Shown piece after piece: positions 49,048 through 58,198 of a stretch of 64,000 bases of DNA. Both the position numbers and the translations under genes were made by a program. The number at the start of each line of letters is the position of its first letter. Position 1 is the stretch's first letter. Origin of the DNA: Planctomycetota bacterium (lineage in GTDB: Bacteria > Planctomycetota > SZUA-567 > H5-PLA8); NCBI GenBank assembly GCA_015075375.1, contig JABTUM010000002.1:1599393-1663392 (forward strand), written 5' to 3'. The notes under the pieces were generated by a model. The model was not told where the DNA came from and searched no databases. It saw only the letters and a list, made by a program, of their open reading frames with translations.

Positions 49048-50556
49048 TTACGAGCCGAGGTTCAGCCACACCGCCTTGACCTGCGTATACAGTTCCAGCG
49101 CATGCTGGCCCAATTCGCGGCCGAAACCCGACATCTTGTAGCCGCCGAATGGTACGCTGGCATCGAAGGCGTTGTAGCAATTGATCCAGACCGTTCCGCT
49201 CTTGAGCTTGGCGGCGAGGCTATGGGCTTTCTGGACGTTCTGCGTGAAGACGGCGGCGCCCAGTCCGTAGCACGTCGCGTTGGCGCGCTGCGCCACTTCG
49301 TCGAGGGATTCGTACGGCAGTACGGAAATCACGGGCCCGAAGATTTCTTCGCGCGCGATGGCCATCTCGTCCTGCACGCCGTCGAAGATGGTGGGCCGCA
49401 CGAAATACCCGCGCTCGCCGCAACGCGCACCGCCTGAGGCCAACTTCGCCCCTTCGGCCTTGCCCTTCTCGATATAGCCGAGAATCTTGTCGAACTGCTC
49501 CTGGCTGATCTGCGCGCCCTGCTCGGTCTTGGGATCCAACGGGTCGCCGACCTTCCGCGCATTCGCCGCACTGACCAGGCGGTCCAGGAACGGATCGTGC
49601 AGCTTCTTGGGCAGGAAGAGCCGGCTTCCGGCGCAGCAGACTTCACCTTGATTGAAGAAGATCCCCGTGAGCGTGCCGCGCACGGCCAGATCCAAATCCG
49701 CGTCGTCAAGAATGATGTTGGGCGACTTCCCGCCCAGTTCCAGGCTGACGCGCTTGAGATTGCTTTCGGCGGCGGCCTTCATCACGAGTTGCCCGGTCTG
49801 GTAGTGCCCGGTGAAACCGACCTTATCCACATCGGGGTGGCGCGTCAGCGCTTCGCCGGCCGTCTCGCCCAGCCCGGTCACGACGTTAAAGACGCCGTCG
49901 GGCAGCCCCGCCTCGCGGCACAGTTCCGCGAATCGCAGCGACGAAAGCGGCGCCTGTTCCGGCGGCTTATGGACCATCGTGTTGCCGCCGGCGATGGCGG
50001 GGCCGAATTTCCAGGACGTCAGCAGCAGCGGGAAATTCCACGCGGTGATGCTTCCGCAAACGCCCATGGGCTCGCGGCGCGTGTACACGAAGTAGTTCCC
50101 AGGAGGCTGAATCGTCTCGCCGTGAACCTTATCCGCCCAGCCGGAGTAATAATGCAGCACCTCGACGGTCATCGGCAAATCGACGGCGCGCAGTTCGGCA
50201 ATAGGCTTGCCGTTGTTCAGGCACTCCAGCGTGGCCAGTTCTTCGGCGTGCTTCTCGACCAGATCGGCCAAGCGTCGCAGGAACTTCCCGCGGTCGCGAC
50301 CGCTCCACTTGCGGTACGGGCCGCTCTCGAACGCCTTGCGCGCGGCGCTCACGGCGCGGTCGATCTCCGCCTTTCCGCCCGAAGCGCAGACGGCCAAGCG
50401 CTCTTCGGTCGCAGGATTGACGACCTCGAACGTCTCGCGGGTCGAATTCTCGACCCAGCGGTTATCGATGAAATGCTGCAGCGGCTCGCGGCTCCAGCGA
50501 TTCTTGATCTGTTCGAGCAACGCGGACTCGGGACGTGCGGAAACGGAAGCGGGCAT
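49048..50556 (-). CDS. Aldehyde dehydrogenase
   Basis: A 502-residue NAD(P)-dependent aldehyde dehydrogenase, close to the betaine-aldehyde/retinal dehydrogenase group by overall pattern. ATG 50556 has GGGGAGGA upstream. L-E-L-G-G-K-S-P-N provides the general-base Glu region; the catalytic Cys is in F-F-N-Q-G-E-V-C-C-A-G near residue 300; late motifs E-E-I-F-G-P-V and P-F-G-G-Y-K-M-S-G-F-G-R are intact. The substrate is not evident from the context. Confidence 0.95.
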   Translation of the reverse strand: MPASVSARPESALLEQIKNRWSREPLQHFIDNRWVENSTRETFEVVNPATEERLAVCASGGKAEIDRAVSAARKAFESGPYRKWSGRDRGKFLRRLADLVEKHAEELATLECLNNGKPIAELRAVDLPMTVEVLHYYSGWADKVHGETIQPPGNYFVYTRREPMGVCGSITAWNFPLLLTSWKFGPAIAGGNTMVHKPPEQAPLSSLRFAELCREAGLPDGVFNVVTGLGETAGEALTRHPDVDKVGFTGHYQTGQLVMKAAAESNLKRVSLELGGKSPNIILDDADLDLAVRGTLTGIFFNQGEVCCAGSRLFLPKKLHDPFLDRLVSAANARKVGDPLDPKTEQGAQISQEQFDKILGYIEKGKAEGAKLASGGARCGERGYFVRPTIFDGVQDEMAIAREEIFGPVISVLPYESLDEVAQRANATCYGLGAAVFTQNVQKAHSLAAKLKSGTVWINCYNAFDASVPFGGYKMSGFGRELGQHALELYTQVKAVWLNLGS

Positions 50557-50766
50557 GGCGGATTCCTCCCCATGAAGCGGACGATGAACATTCGATTCGC
50601 ATATCGGCGCGGAGGCCCCGGCGGCCTCCGCACCTAGTTTCGTGCGCCCGGTGAGCGAATGCAAGACCAAGCCGCCACAGCTCGCACTGGCCGGCGCGAT
50701 TTGTAGCTCTAAGATAGGCTTTTTGAGAACCGTCCCTAGGGTATGTGCCAGCGGCAGGAGCCGTGC

Positions 50767-51504
50767 GTGAACCTGAATCGAATCTTCGCGATGGCCGGCC
50801 TGTCGAGCGTACTGCTCGGTTCGGGCTTCGGCTTCGCCGAAGAACTAGACCTGAGCGCCGCGCGCGCCTTCGACTGGGCGCAAGCTTCAGAAGGCCGTGT
50901 GGTTTCCGCACATTGCCTGCTCTCGCCCACGGACGAGCCCAAAGAACTGGCCAAGGAACTGCGCAAGCAATTCGGCGTGCGCCTGACCACCGAAGACGCC
51001 GCGCCGACGCTGATCGTCTCCGCCGGCATCGCGCCCGCCGGCGCACGCTTGACGATTACACGTGCCGATATCGACCGCATCAAGCACCTCGTCGAGGTTT
51101 CGGCTACCTTGGAGTTGCCCGAACCCGGAGCGGAACAGCCCGCTCCCCAAGCCGCGCCGGCTCCTGAAGTGCCGGTGCTGATGATCGGGCGTGCGCAAGC
51201 ACCCGTCCCCCATCCGGCGCCCGAGCGCCCCGCTCCACGCGCCGCGGAGAACGAGAAGGACGGCGGCAACCCGGCGCTGCGAGTCCCTGCCGGCCGGCTC
51301 GAACCCGGAAGCTGGTGGCTGCGCTTCAGGCTGACGATCCGGCAAGGCGAGCGGACCACCGTGCGGCCGGCGCTGACGGAGGCGTTCACCGTAAAGGACT
51401 TGCGCCCGGCCGATCAGGCCCGCGGGCGCCAGCGCGACACCGAGCCCGGATTGCAGGCGCCGACCTCCAAAAGCGTTACGGAAGGGATGGGAATGGGCCC
51501 GTAA
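50767..51504 (+). CDS. Exported protein with Pro/Ala-rich linker
   Basis: A 245-residue protein. GTG 50767 chosen because AGGAG ends 6 bases upstream; the frame extends back to 50743. Signal-like segment (IFAMAGLSSVLLGSGFGFA). A small helix/strand domain is followed by a Pro/Ala/Glu-rich linker at about 120-175, and a short beta-rich end (SWWLRFRLTI). No family recognised. Confidence 0.7.
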   Translation: MNLNRIFAMAGLSSVLLGSGFGFAEELDLSAARAFDWAQASEGRVVSAHCLLSPTDEPKELAKELRKQFGVRLTTEDAAPTLIVSAGIAPAGARLTITRADIDRIKHLVEVSATLELPEPGAEQPAPQAAPAPEVPVLMIGRAQAPVPHPAPERPAPRAAENEKDGGNPALRVPAGRLEPGSWWLRFRLTIRQGERTTVRPALTEAFTVKDLRPADQARGRQRDTEPGLQAPTSKSVTEGMGMGP

Positions 51505-51656
51505 AGCCCTGCATCGAGCGTCTTTATCCAATCCTGACCTCATTCGCTCCACGTTCGCGCTTGACCCGACCCACCCACCGGGTTAGCACATCATTATTCC
51601 ACAAGCCGGGCGCCGCGACCGGAGCCCGCATTACGATCGAAAAAGGGAGGTTCGGC

Positions 51657-52343
51657 ATGAAATTCTTCGTCGATACGGGCGAGATTAATGAAATCCGCGA
51701 AGCCGCGAAGCTGGGTATCTTGGACGGTGTAACGACCAATCCTTCCTTGGTCGCCAAGTCCGGCCGCAAGTACATGGACCTGGTGAAGGAAATCTGCGAG
51801 ATCTGCAACGGTCCGATCAGCGCCGAAGTGCTGGCGACCGACTACGACGGCATCATGTACGAAGCGCATGTCTGGGCGAAGGTGGCGCCGAACATCGTCG
51901 TCAAGCTGCCCCTGATCGAAGACGGCATCAAGGCCTGTGTGACCCTGACCGGCGAAGGCGTCAAGACCAACGTGACGCTCTGCTTCAGCCCCACTCAGGC
52001 GCTCCTGGCGGCCAAGGCCGGCGCCACGTTCATCAGCCCGTTTGTCGGCCGCTTGGACGACATCGCCTTCGACGGCATGCAGCTCATCCGCGAAATCCGC
52101 ACCATCTACGACAACTACAAGTTCAAGACCGAGATCCTGGTCGCCTCCGTCCGCGACCCGATCCACATCCGCGATGCGGCGCTGGCCGGCGCGGACATCT
52201 CGACCATCCCCTTCAAGGTCTTCGGGCAGCTCCTCAAGCACCCGCTGACGGACATCGGACTGAAGCGCTTCGTCGAAGACGCGCAGAAGATCCCGAAGGG
52301 CACGATGATCATCGAACGCGACGCGGCGCTGGGCAAGAAGTAA
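51657..52343 (+). CDS. Transaldolase-like / fructose-6-phosphate aldolase
   Basis: A 228-residue class I aldolase of the short transaldolase family. Schiff-base Lys is K83 in N-I-V-V-K-L-P-L. Other motifs: D-T-G-E-I-N-E-I, G-V-T-T-N-P-S-L-V, and F-I-S-P-F-V-G-R-L-D-D. GGGAGG precedes ATG 51657. Short members with this pattern are either transaldolases of the pentose phosphate pathway or fructose-6-phosphate aldolases; sequence alone does not decide. Ends at a strong terminator. Confidence 0.94.
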   Translation: MKFFVDTGEINEIREAAKLGILDGVTTNPSLVAKSGRKYMDLVKEICEICNGPISAEVLATDYDGIMYEAHVWAKVAPNIVVKLPLIEDGIKACVTLTGEGVKTNVTLCFSPTQALLAAKAGATFISPFVGRLDDIAFDGMQLIREIRTIYDNYKFKTEILVASVRDPIHIRDAALAGADISTIPFKVFGQLLKHPLTDIGLKRFVEDAQKIPKGTMIIERDAALGKK

Positions 52344-52373
52344 GCCCCTCGTTCGCACGCTTCCGGCATACGG

Positions 52374-52400
52374 AAAAGGCGGGCTTCGGCCCGCCTTTTT
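52374..52400 (+). terminator. Rho-independent terminator
   Basis: AAAAGGCGGGC-TTCG-GCCCGCCTTTTT, 31 bp after the stop of the transaldolase-like gene. A clear intrinsic terminator with UUCG loop. Confidence 0.95.
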
Positions 52401-52454
52401 CGTTGGAATCGGATCGCGCATGCCCACCCATTAAAATCGTAATGCTCGAAAGCC

Positions 52455-53291
52455 ATGCCGAACCACTCGAAAGAAAACGGTATGCTCGCCCCCGTCACGT
52501 CGGCATCGAAGCAGCAACCCTTGACACCTACACGTATAATCCTGGGGTTGTTCTTGGTTTGGATGTCCGGCCTCTTATTTCTTGGAACCGCTAACGCTCT
52601 CTTTATGGAGGTCTATAGTCCGGCCCGCTCCAGCGACTGGCTTGTGGAAGAGTTCGCAACCGGCTCGGGAAGCGCCAGTCGGGTTTCGTGCCTAGCGGGC
52701 ACGCCGGCTTGGCAGTGGTCGCTGCTCCTGGCCGGTACCGCCACGCTCATGGGATTGGGGCTGGGTCTGGCGTTACGACGATACTCGCTGCGGCTGCTGC
52801 TAGCGGCGGTACTAATCGTGGGATTGCTGGGAGCGCTACCGCCGCTGCTATTGCCGGATACCCAAGGCCGGCGCGTGCGGCTCGTCGTAGGGTACGCACA
52901 GCCGCTCTGGCCCGGCCAAGAGAAGGCGCTTCGCGCGAAGCTTGACCCCGTCGCGGCGATGGCCACTTGGCCGGTGGGCATGCGCGAGCATCTCGAGGTC
53001 ACGGATCAGATTGTCCGTAATTTGGAGATCAAGCCTGCCTACAAGCACGACATTCACGACCCGCCCATCGGCTTGATTCAAGGTACGGCCTGCGAGTTCG
53101 AACTCGCGCTGGATTTGACCGATGCTCAGTGCCGCACGCTCGTGGAATTCTACGGCTGGTACATCCAGCGACTGGGCCGCAAATTCGCACTGGAGAACGG
53201 CCAGCAGCAAGTTTCAGGCGGTTCGTTCTCACTGGGCGGCGACTGGGATCGCTGGAAAGAAGAATGGCTCGAGCACAATCTCGAGCCCTGA
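52455..53291 (+). CDS. Membrane protein of unknown function (three TM segments)
   Basis: A 278-residue protein with spans at about 27-47 (IILGLFLVWMSGLLFLGTAN), 85-104 and 112-131, then a soluble C-terminal half of mixed strands (V-R-L-V-V-G-Y-A, L-E-I-K-P-A-Y-K-H). Start could be 52455 or ATG 52482. No recognised family. It converges with the FHA gene, the two stops being 7 bp apart. Confidence 0.7.
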   Translation: MPNHSKENGMLAPVTSASKQQPLTPTRIILGLFLVWMSGLLFLGTANALFMEVYSPARSSDWLVEEFATGSGSASRVSCLAGTPAWQWSLLLAGTATLMGLGLGLALRRYSLRLLLAAVLIVGLLGALPPLLLPDTQGRRVRLVVGYAQPLWPGQEKALRAKLDPVAAMATWPVGMREHLEVTDQIVRNLEIKPAYKHDIHDPPIGLIQGTACEFELALDLTDAQCRTLVEFYGWYIQRLGRKFALENGQQQVSGGSFSLGGDWDRWKEEWLEHNLEP

Positions 53292-53297
53292 TCGATT

Positions 53298-53870
53298 TCA
53301 CGCGCGCTTCGGAATCGTCCAGACCGCGCGGCAGCGCAAACAGCCCACCTTGTCGCCGGGCACCAGGCCCGTCGTCCCGATCGTGTTCCCGCAGCGCCCG
53401 CAGGTGCAGAAATCCTCGCCGAATTCGGTGGCCTGCTCTTCGCCGGCCTTCGGCGGGAGCGGCGCGTTGTAGAACTTCTGCTTCACCGTCCGCACGATCG
53501 CACCCGCCGACGGCCGGTCGACCGAGAAGACCAGCACCGTCAGCCCCACCTGAACCTTGTCCCCGGGGCGCAGGCGGCGGCGTTCGTCCTTCTGGAGCTG
53601 TTTGCCGTTGAGGAACGTTCCGTTCGAACTGCCCATATCCACCAGTTCGCAGACGCCCGAATCCGAATCGACCTCGAAGCGGCAATGCTCGCGCGAAATC
53701 GCCGTATCGCCTTTGATCACGATATCGTTGGTCTGGACGCGCCCGACCGTGACGGGACTCTTGACGAGCTGAAACTCTTCCACCGGCTGGTCGGGCCGCG
53801 TGATGGACAGCTTGGGGTGAATCAGGGATTCCGCAGGGTCGGACACGGCAGCGCTGGTCCTCGCGGACAT
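53298..53870 (-). CDS. FHA-domain protein with C-terminal zinc motif
   Basis: A 190-residue protein. FHA core with V-G-R-V near 42, S-R-E-H-C-R-F at 59-65 and G-S-S-N-G-T-F-L-N-G at 80-89. The C-terminal 40 residues carry C-T-C-G-R-C and C-L-R-C, a zinc-binding pair. No strong Shine-Dalgarno precedes ATG 53870 or GTG 53885. It follows the kinase gene at 53908 on the same strand, 38 bp apart, so it probably reads phosphothreonines made by that kinase. Confidence 0.9.
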   Translation of the reverse strand: MSARTSAAVSDPAESLIHPKLSITRPDQPVEEFQLVKSPVTVGRVQTNDIVIKGDTAISREHCRFEVDSDSGVCELVDMGSSNGTFLNGKQLQKDERRRLRPGDKVQVGLTVLVFSVDRPSAGAIVRTVKQKFYNAPLPPKAGEEQATEFGEDFCTCGRCGNTIGTTGLVPGDKVGCLRCRAVWTIPKRA

Positions 53871-53907
53871 AAAAACGGTTCGCACCGACCGGATTCGTTC
53901 GAGCGCA

Positions 53908-54990
53908 TTACTCGGACTTGTCGGGGTCCTTCAGCAGATCCCCGAACATGGTGTCCGCGCGGTGAGCGATCGCACTGGTCGTCTCGTCGCTGACCTTCCG
54001 CTTGCTCTTGCCCGCCGGCGCCCGGTCCTGGTCGTGCCCGTCCGCGGGACGGTTCAGGAAATGCTCTTTCACATAATTGCTCAACGTCACGTTCGTCGGG
54101 CCGTACCGGTCGTGGTACATGAAGTATTCGAGTTCGAAGCCCATCTCGCCCGCCGTCTGGTAGCGCTTGTCCAAATCGCGCTCCAGGCTGCGCATCAGAA
54201 TCTTCGCCAGCGCTTCCGGCACATCGGGCCGGAACGTGCGCGGATCGGGGATCGGTTTGCGCTTCACGTTATTCAGCGTCTCGTAGATGTCCTCGGTCTC
54301 GAACAGGTGGTGCCCCGTCAGCAGTTCGTAGAAGACGATCCCCAGCGAGAAGACGTCGCTGCGAAGATCGGTCGCGAGGTACTGCGCCTGCTCCGGCGAC
54401 ATGTACTCGACCTTCCCCATCAGCACTTCGCCTTCTTCCTGCTCCATCACCTGCCGCGCCTTGGCGATCCCGAAGTCGGTCAGCTTCACGACGCCTTCGC
54501 TGTTGATCATCACGTTCTTCGGCGAAACGTCGCGGTGCACGATGCCCAGCAGCTCGCCGTCCCGCCCGCGCTTTTTGTGCGCGTATTCCAGCCCGCGGCA
54601 GACCCGGCTGATGATGAACGCCGCCAGATCGACCGGCAGCTCCAAACCCTTGTCGATGTGATGGTCGATGAACTTCTCGAGGTTGAACCCGTCCACGAAC
54701 TCCATGGCGATGTAGTACATCTCGCCCGTCCGGCCCAAGTGGTACACCTGGACGATGTTTTCGTGCACCAGGTCGGCCACCAGCTTGGCCTCGCCGATGA
54801 AGAGCCGCACGAACTCCATGTTGCTCGAATACGTTTCGAGGATCGACTTCAGCGCCACGGTCTTTTGGAAACCTTCGGCGCCGAACTGGCTCGCCTCGTA
54901 CACGGCGCCCATGCCGCCCTCGGCCAGCAAGCGCGTCAACTCGTAATGTTTCTCTTCTTTGATCGTTTTAAGGTCTTGAGGGTTGCTCAT
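53908..54990 (-). CDS. Soluble Ser/Thr protein kinase
   Basis: A 360-residue Hanks-type kinase without membrane helix. Gly loop L-A-E-G-G-M-G-A-V-Y at 22-31, Lys K48, H-R-D-V-S-P-K-N at 152 and D-F-G at 172, then S-P-E-Q-A. A short C-terminal tail is basic and Ser/Thr rich (GKSKRKVSDETTS), a possible autophosphorylation site. Adjacent to an FHA gene, forming a writer-reader pair. Confidence 0.93.
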   Translation of the reverse strand: MSNPQDLKTIKEEKHYELTRLLAEGGMGAVYEASQFGAEGFQKTVALKSILETYSSNMEFVRLFIGEAKLVADLVHENIVQVYHLGRTGEMYYIAMEFVDGFNLEKFIDHHIDKGLELPVDLAAFIISRVCRGLEYAHKKRGRDGELLGIVHRDVSPKNVMINSEGVVKLTDFGIAKARQVMEQEEGEVLMGKVEYMSPEQAQYLATDLRSDVFSLGIVFYELLTGHHLFETEDIYETLNNVKRKPIPDPRTFRPDVPEALAKILMRSLERDLDKRYQTAGEMGFELEYFMYHDRYGPTNVTLSNYVKEHFLNRPADGHDQDRAPAGKSKRKVSDETTSAIAHRADTMFGDLLKDPDKSE

Positions 54991-55130
54991 TTGTTCGCTC
55001 TATCCGTTGCGGCCCAACTGCTTACATCGGCCATCGGCGCACTGAGAATAGTGGACCTGTCGGGTAGATATTCGTGAAGCACCCTGTGCTTGTCAATGCT
55101 TTTTCACAAACCCGGCGCCCGGAAACGAAA

Positions 55131-55157
55131 CGATCCCGGGCGTAATGCCCGGGATCG
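55131..55157 (-). terminator. Terminator of the 964-residue secreted protein gene
   Basis: CGATCCCGGGC-loop-GCCCGGGATCG, with TTTCGTTT on the far side in the minus direction. Lies 30 bp after the stop at 55187. Confidence 0.8.
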
Positions 55158-55186
55158 CTCGCTGAATCGATCGTTGCGAACCGGCC

Positions 55187-58081
55187 TTAGGGTGTAACCA
55201 CCGGCTTCGAACCCGTGCCGCTCTTGGTATTGCTCTTGAACTGGAAGAGGTTCTGGCCCAGGAACGAGGTCCCGTCGAACACGATCTCCAGGGTCGTGGC
55301 TGCTGCTCCGAACTTCAGATTCGTCGGCGCCGGCCCCAAAGGTGCTGTCCGAAGGGGGTCAAGCAGAGTATCGAAGTAATCGAAGCCGTCCTCGATCCCC
55401 GTAGCCTTGCTTACGGTGATCTTGAACTGGCGCGTACGAGGATTGTAGGTGAACTGCGCTCTTCCGATCGTCAGCTCGTCCTTGATCCGCCCACGCGTAT
55501 CCAGCGTACCCGTCAGCAGCGGCAGCGTCATACCACCCATGGGCTGAATCAGGTTCACATCCACCGTCGAAGTTCCGAGGATTACAGGGAACGGGAAGCC
55601 CGGATTCAAAGGATCGAACGCATTGAGCGTGCCGGTCAGCGTGAAGGTATCGCGCGCCGGCGTGGCGAAGTTGTCCACAAATTTGCCCGTCTTCGTCTGC
55701 AGGTTGCCCTTCACGCAGACCTGGATCGTCTTCTGCCGCAGTTGCGGATCCAGGTTGTAGCGACCGGTGGGATCGAGCCCCGGACCGGTCGGAGCGGTCT
55801 CCGAAATCACCTGCACTTCATCCCACGCAGGGTCGTCGGGCGGCGGGAAGACCTGCAGCGTGCCCGTGAACCCGCCCAAATAGAGGTCGTCGCTGAGCGG
55901 ATCGGGGAAGGATTCCACCACCCCGTTGCCGCCGTCCACGACGTACTGCTGGAAAGTGGTGGGCGGCGTCGTAGGCGGCACGAACGCATCACGGAAGGAC
56001 ACGACCCTGTCGTCGCCCCCGACGACCGTCAACGGGCTGATCAGGGCATCCCCGCCCGGCTCAATGATCGCGCGGACGGTCGAGTCGGCAATGCGGTCGC
56101 CGCCGTCGACGATCACGTCATAAGTTAAATTGTTGTCCATGAAGTCGTCACCCAAAATCACTACGGTCGAGCTGCCGCTTAACACCAAGTCCACGCCGCT
56201 GGTGGCAATCTCCGGCGTAAAGGTCACCTCGCTGTTTTGCAGGCGAAGCTCGTTAAGGACGTTCTGGAAATACTCCTGCAATTCCGGATCCGACGCACCG
56301 GCGGGCGGCAACGGAGCCGTCACAACGGGAGGCGTGGCAATGGGGATGCGCCCGTTGTCGATGAGGGTCAGGCGAGCCTTATAATTTCCGGGCAGACTGT
56401 ATTGATGGACGCCCGGGAACGCCAGCGTGCCGGTGTCGCCGCCAAAATCATCCAGCAGCCCCGGCAACAACAGGAGGTTCGCAGGAGTGAAAAGGCTGAT
56501 GGGATCCAACGCCTTGCCATCCGGCGCGTACACGACGCGTTCGTCGCCGAACTCGAAGGCGCCAAAGGCAAAGTAGCCATCCTGGTCCTGCGAGAGATCA
56601 ACGTTAAACGACACATCCGATCCGACCGGAGCGCAATTCAAGACGCTGTCGCCGAAGCCCAGTTCAGCCTTCGGGCTGAAGTTCGCCAGCGTCAGGCGAA
56701 TCAAGCGGTCGTAGGTCGTATCCACCTCACCCGTGCCGTTGATATCCACGGCCACCTTGATATGCAGGCGCGCGCAGACCACTTGGTCTACCTGGAACGG
56801 ATTGAGTAGCGGCAAGGAGTAGGTGACGGGAACCAACTCGTCGATGGCGATTTCGTAGGCCGCCGCATCGATCCAGCCCGTATCCAGCGCACCCTTGTTC
56901 GCGGCCGTCGGCAGACCCAGCGGGGCGATCTGGATATCGTCCGTGAAATACGGTACGCGGAAGGGCCGAGTCGCGTTGGTGGGCGGCGGGCTGGTGCCGA
57001 AGGGCGCCACCTGCACGTCGTTGTTGATGTACAGCCCCACTTGCACGACCTGAAGGTCGTCGCTGACGGCCGTGCCGTCGGGCAGCGTCTGAATCACCGT
57101 GTCCACACAGCCGTTGCCGCCGTCTAGAACAACCTGTTCAGTAAACACGGGATTACCGAGAACATCGGGTGCAATGATCGTAAGCACCAGATCGTCGCCC
57201 AAGGGCGGAGGATTCAAGTTGTTGGCCGGCGTCTGGATGGTCCCGTTCGGGCCCGGACGGATGATCACCCCCGTCAGCGCGATCGTATCGGCAATGTTGT
57301 TCGGACCGGCCAGGATCACCGGACCGCCCGTATCGCAGGCGATTCCAATCCGGTCGTCGCCTTGAGGAATCGTTTCCAGCGCCGGAACCGTCTGAGCCAG
57401 CGGCCCCGGAGGATTGTTCGCACAAACGCCGCCGGGCACAATCACCGGCCCCGGCCGGATCACGATGTTCTGGCGGATCTGCGTATCCGCGACCAAGTTC
57501 GTACCCGCCACCACCCGATGCTTGTTGCTGGGTGGCGGATCGATTTGAATCACGTCATCGGCCGGCGGAAAGGGAGAGACGACAGGCATCCCGGCGCAGT
57601 CCGTATTCAAGGCCGCAAGTTCTTCCTGGTTGCGCAGCGGATCGGCAGGATCCGTGGCGGCTACATAGTCAAGAACCCCGTTCGGACCCGGATCGATCAC
57701 CGTTCCGGGCGCAGCCAGTAGATTGACAAAGGTATAACTTCCACCGCCACCCGCAGCCAAGACGTTGGGGTTCGCCACGGGCAAGTCCGGCGGGCAATCG
57801 GCATTCAGTTCCAGAATGATCCGGTAAAACAAGTTTACTGGCGCCGCTTGCGTGGGCGCGTTCGGCAACGATCCCGCGAAGTTGAAGTTCACAACCACGG
57901 TGTTCAGATCGCCGCCCGAAACGTCGTAGGTGTAATGCGGCGTCGGGACGATCACCCCCGAAGAACGGCTGCTGACCACCGGACCTTCCGCTTCGCTGGC
58001 GCTTAGCCCGAAGCAGGCGCACCCCACCAGCACGCTCAAGGCCGCGATCCAACCGGTCCCACCTGCACGCTTGACGGTCAT
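55187..58081 (-). CDS. Giant secreted protein 1 with GPNG/GDD repeats
   Basis: A 964-residue exported protein; signal peptide WIAALSVLVGCACFGLSA. The N-terminal half repeats a motif of the form I/V-x-x-G-P/G-N-G-x-x-x-T ... G-D-D-x-x at least six times (DPGPNGVLD, RPGPNGTIQT, DGGNGCVDT with D-D-L following). Around residue 480-600 a PKD-like domain is visible (F-N-V-D-L-S-Q-D-Q-D-G-Y-F). A later module begins D-T-F-T-L-T-G-T-L, and several strands end in T-F-S-F-Q-like phrases. Repeats rich in Gly/Asp look like calcium-binding turns. Function unknown. Confidence 0.75.
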   Translation of the reverse strand: MTVKRAGGTGWIAALSVLVGCACFGLSASEAEGPVVSSRSSGVIVPTPHYTYDVSGGDLNTVVVNFNFAGSLPNAPTQAAPVNLFYRIILELNADCPPDLPVANPNVLAAGGGGSYTFVNLLAAPGTVIDPGPNGVLDYVAATDPADPLRNQEELAALNTDCAGMPVVSPFPPADDVIQIDPPPSNKHRVVAGTNLVADTQIRQNIVIRPGPVIVPGGVCANNPPGPLAQTVPALETIPQGDDRIGIACDTGGPVILAGPNNIADTIALTGVIIRPGPNGTIQTPANNLNPPPLGDDLVLTIIAPDVLGNPVFTEQVVLDGGNGCVDTVIQTLPDGTAVSDDLQVVQVGLYINNDVQVAPFGTSPPPTNATRPFRVPYFTDDIQIAPLGLPTAANKGALDTGWIDAAAYEIAIDELVPVTYSLPLLNPFQVDQVVCARLHIKVAVDINGTGEVDTTYDRLIRLTLANFSPKAELGFGDSVLNCAPVGSDVSFNVDLSQDQDGYFAFGAFEFGDERVVYAPDGKALDPISLFTPANLLLLPGLLDDFGGDTGTLAFPGVHQYSLPGNYKARLTLIDNGRIPIATPPVVTAPLPPAGASDPELQEYFQNVLNELRLQNSEVTFTPEIATSGVDLVLSGSSTVVILGDDFMDNNLTYDVIVDGGDRIADSTVRAIIEPGGDALISPLTVVGGDDRVVSFRDAFVPPTTPPTTFQQYVVDGGNGVVESFPDPLSDDLYLGGFTGTLQVFPPPDDPAWDEVQVISETAPTGPGLDPTGRYNLDPQLRQKTIQVCVKGNLQTKTGKFVDNFATPARDTFTLTGTLNAFDPLNPGFPFPVILGTSTVDVNLIQPMGGMTLPLLTGTLDTRGRIKDELTIGRAQFTYNPRTRQFKITVSKATGIEDGFDYFDTLLDPLRTAPLGPAPTNLKFGAAATTLEIVFDGTSFLGQNLFQFKSNTKSGTGSKPVVTP

Positions 58082-58198
58082 GCTTCACCTAGCCTCCGGG
58101 GACCGGCCGATGCCTGAACGGGCCTCGTCCCTGCCGTGTACTGCCGCGAACCGTATACTCGTGGCGTCCGCACCGCACCGCTCGGACCGCCAAGTTCG

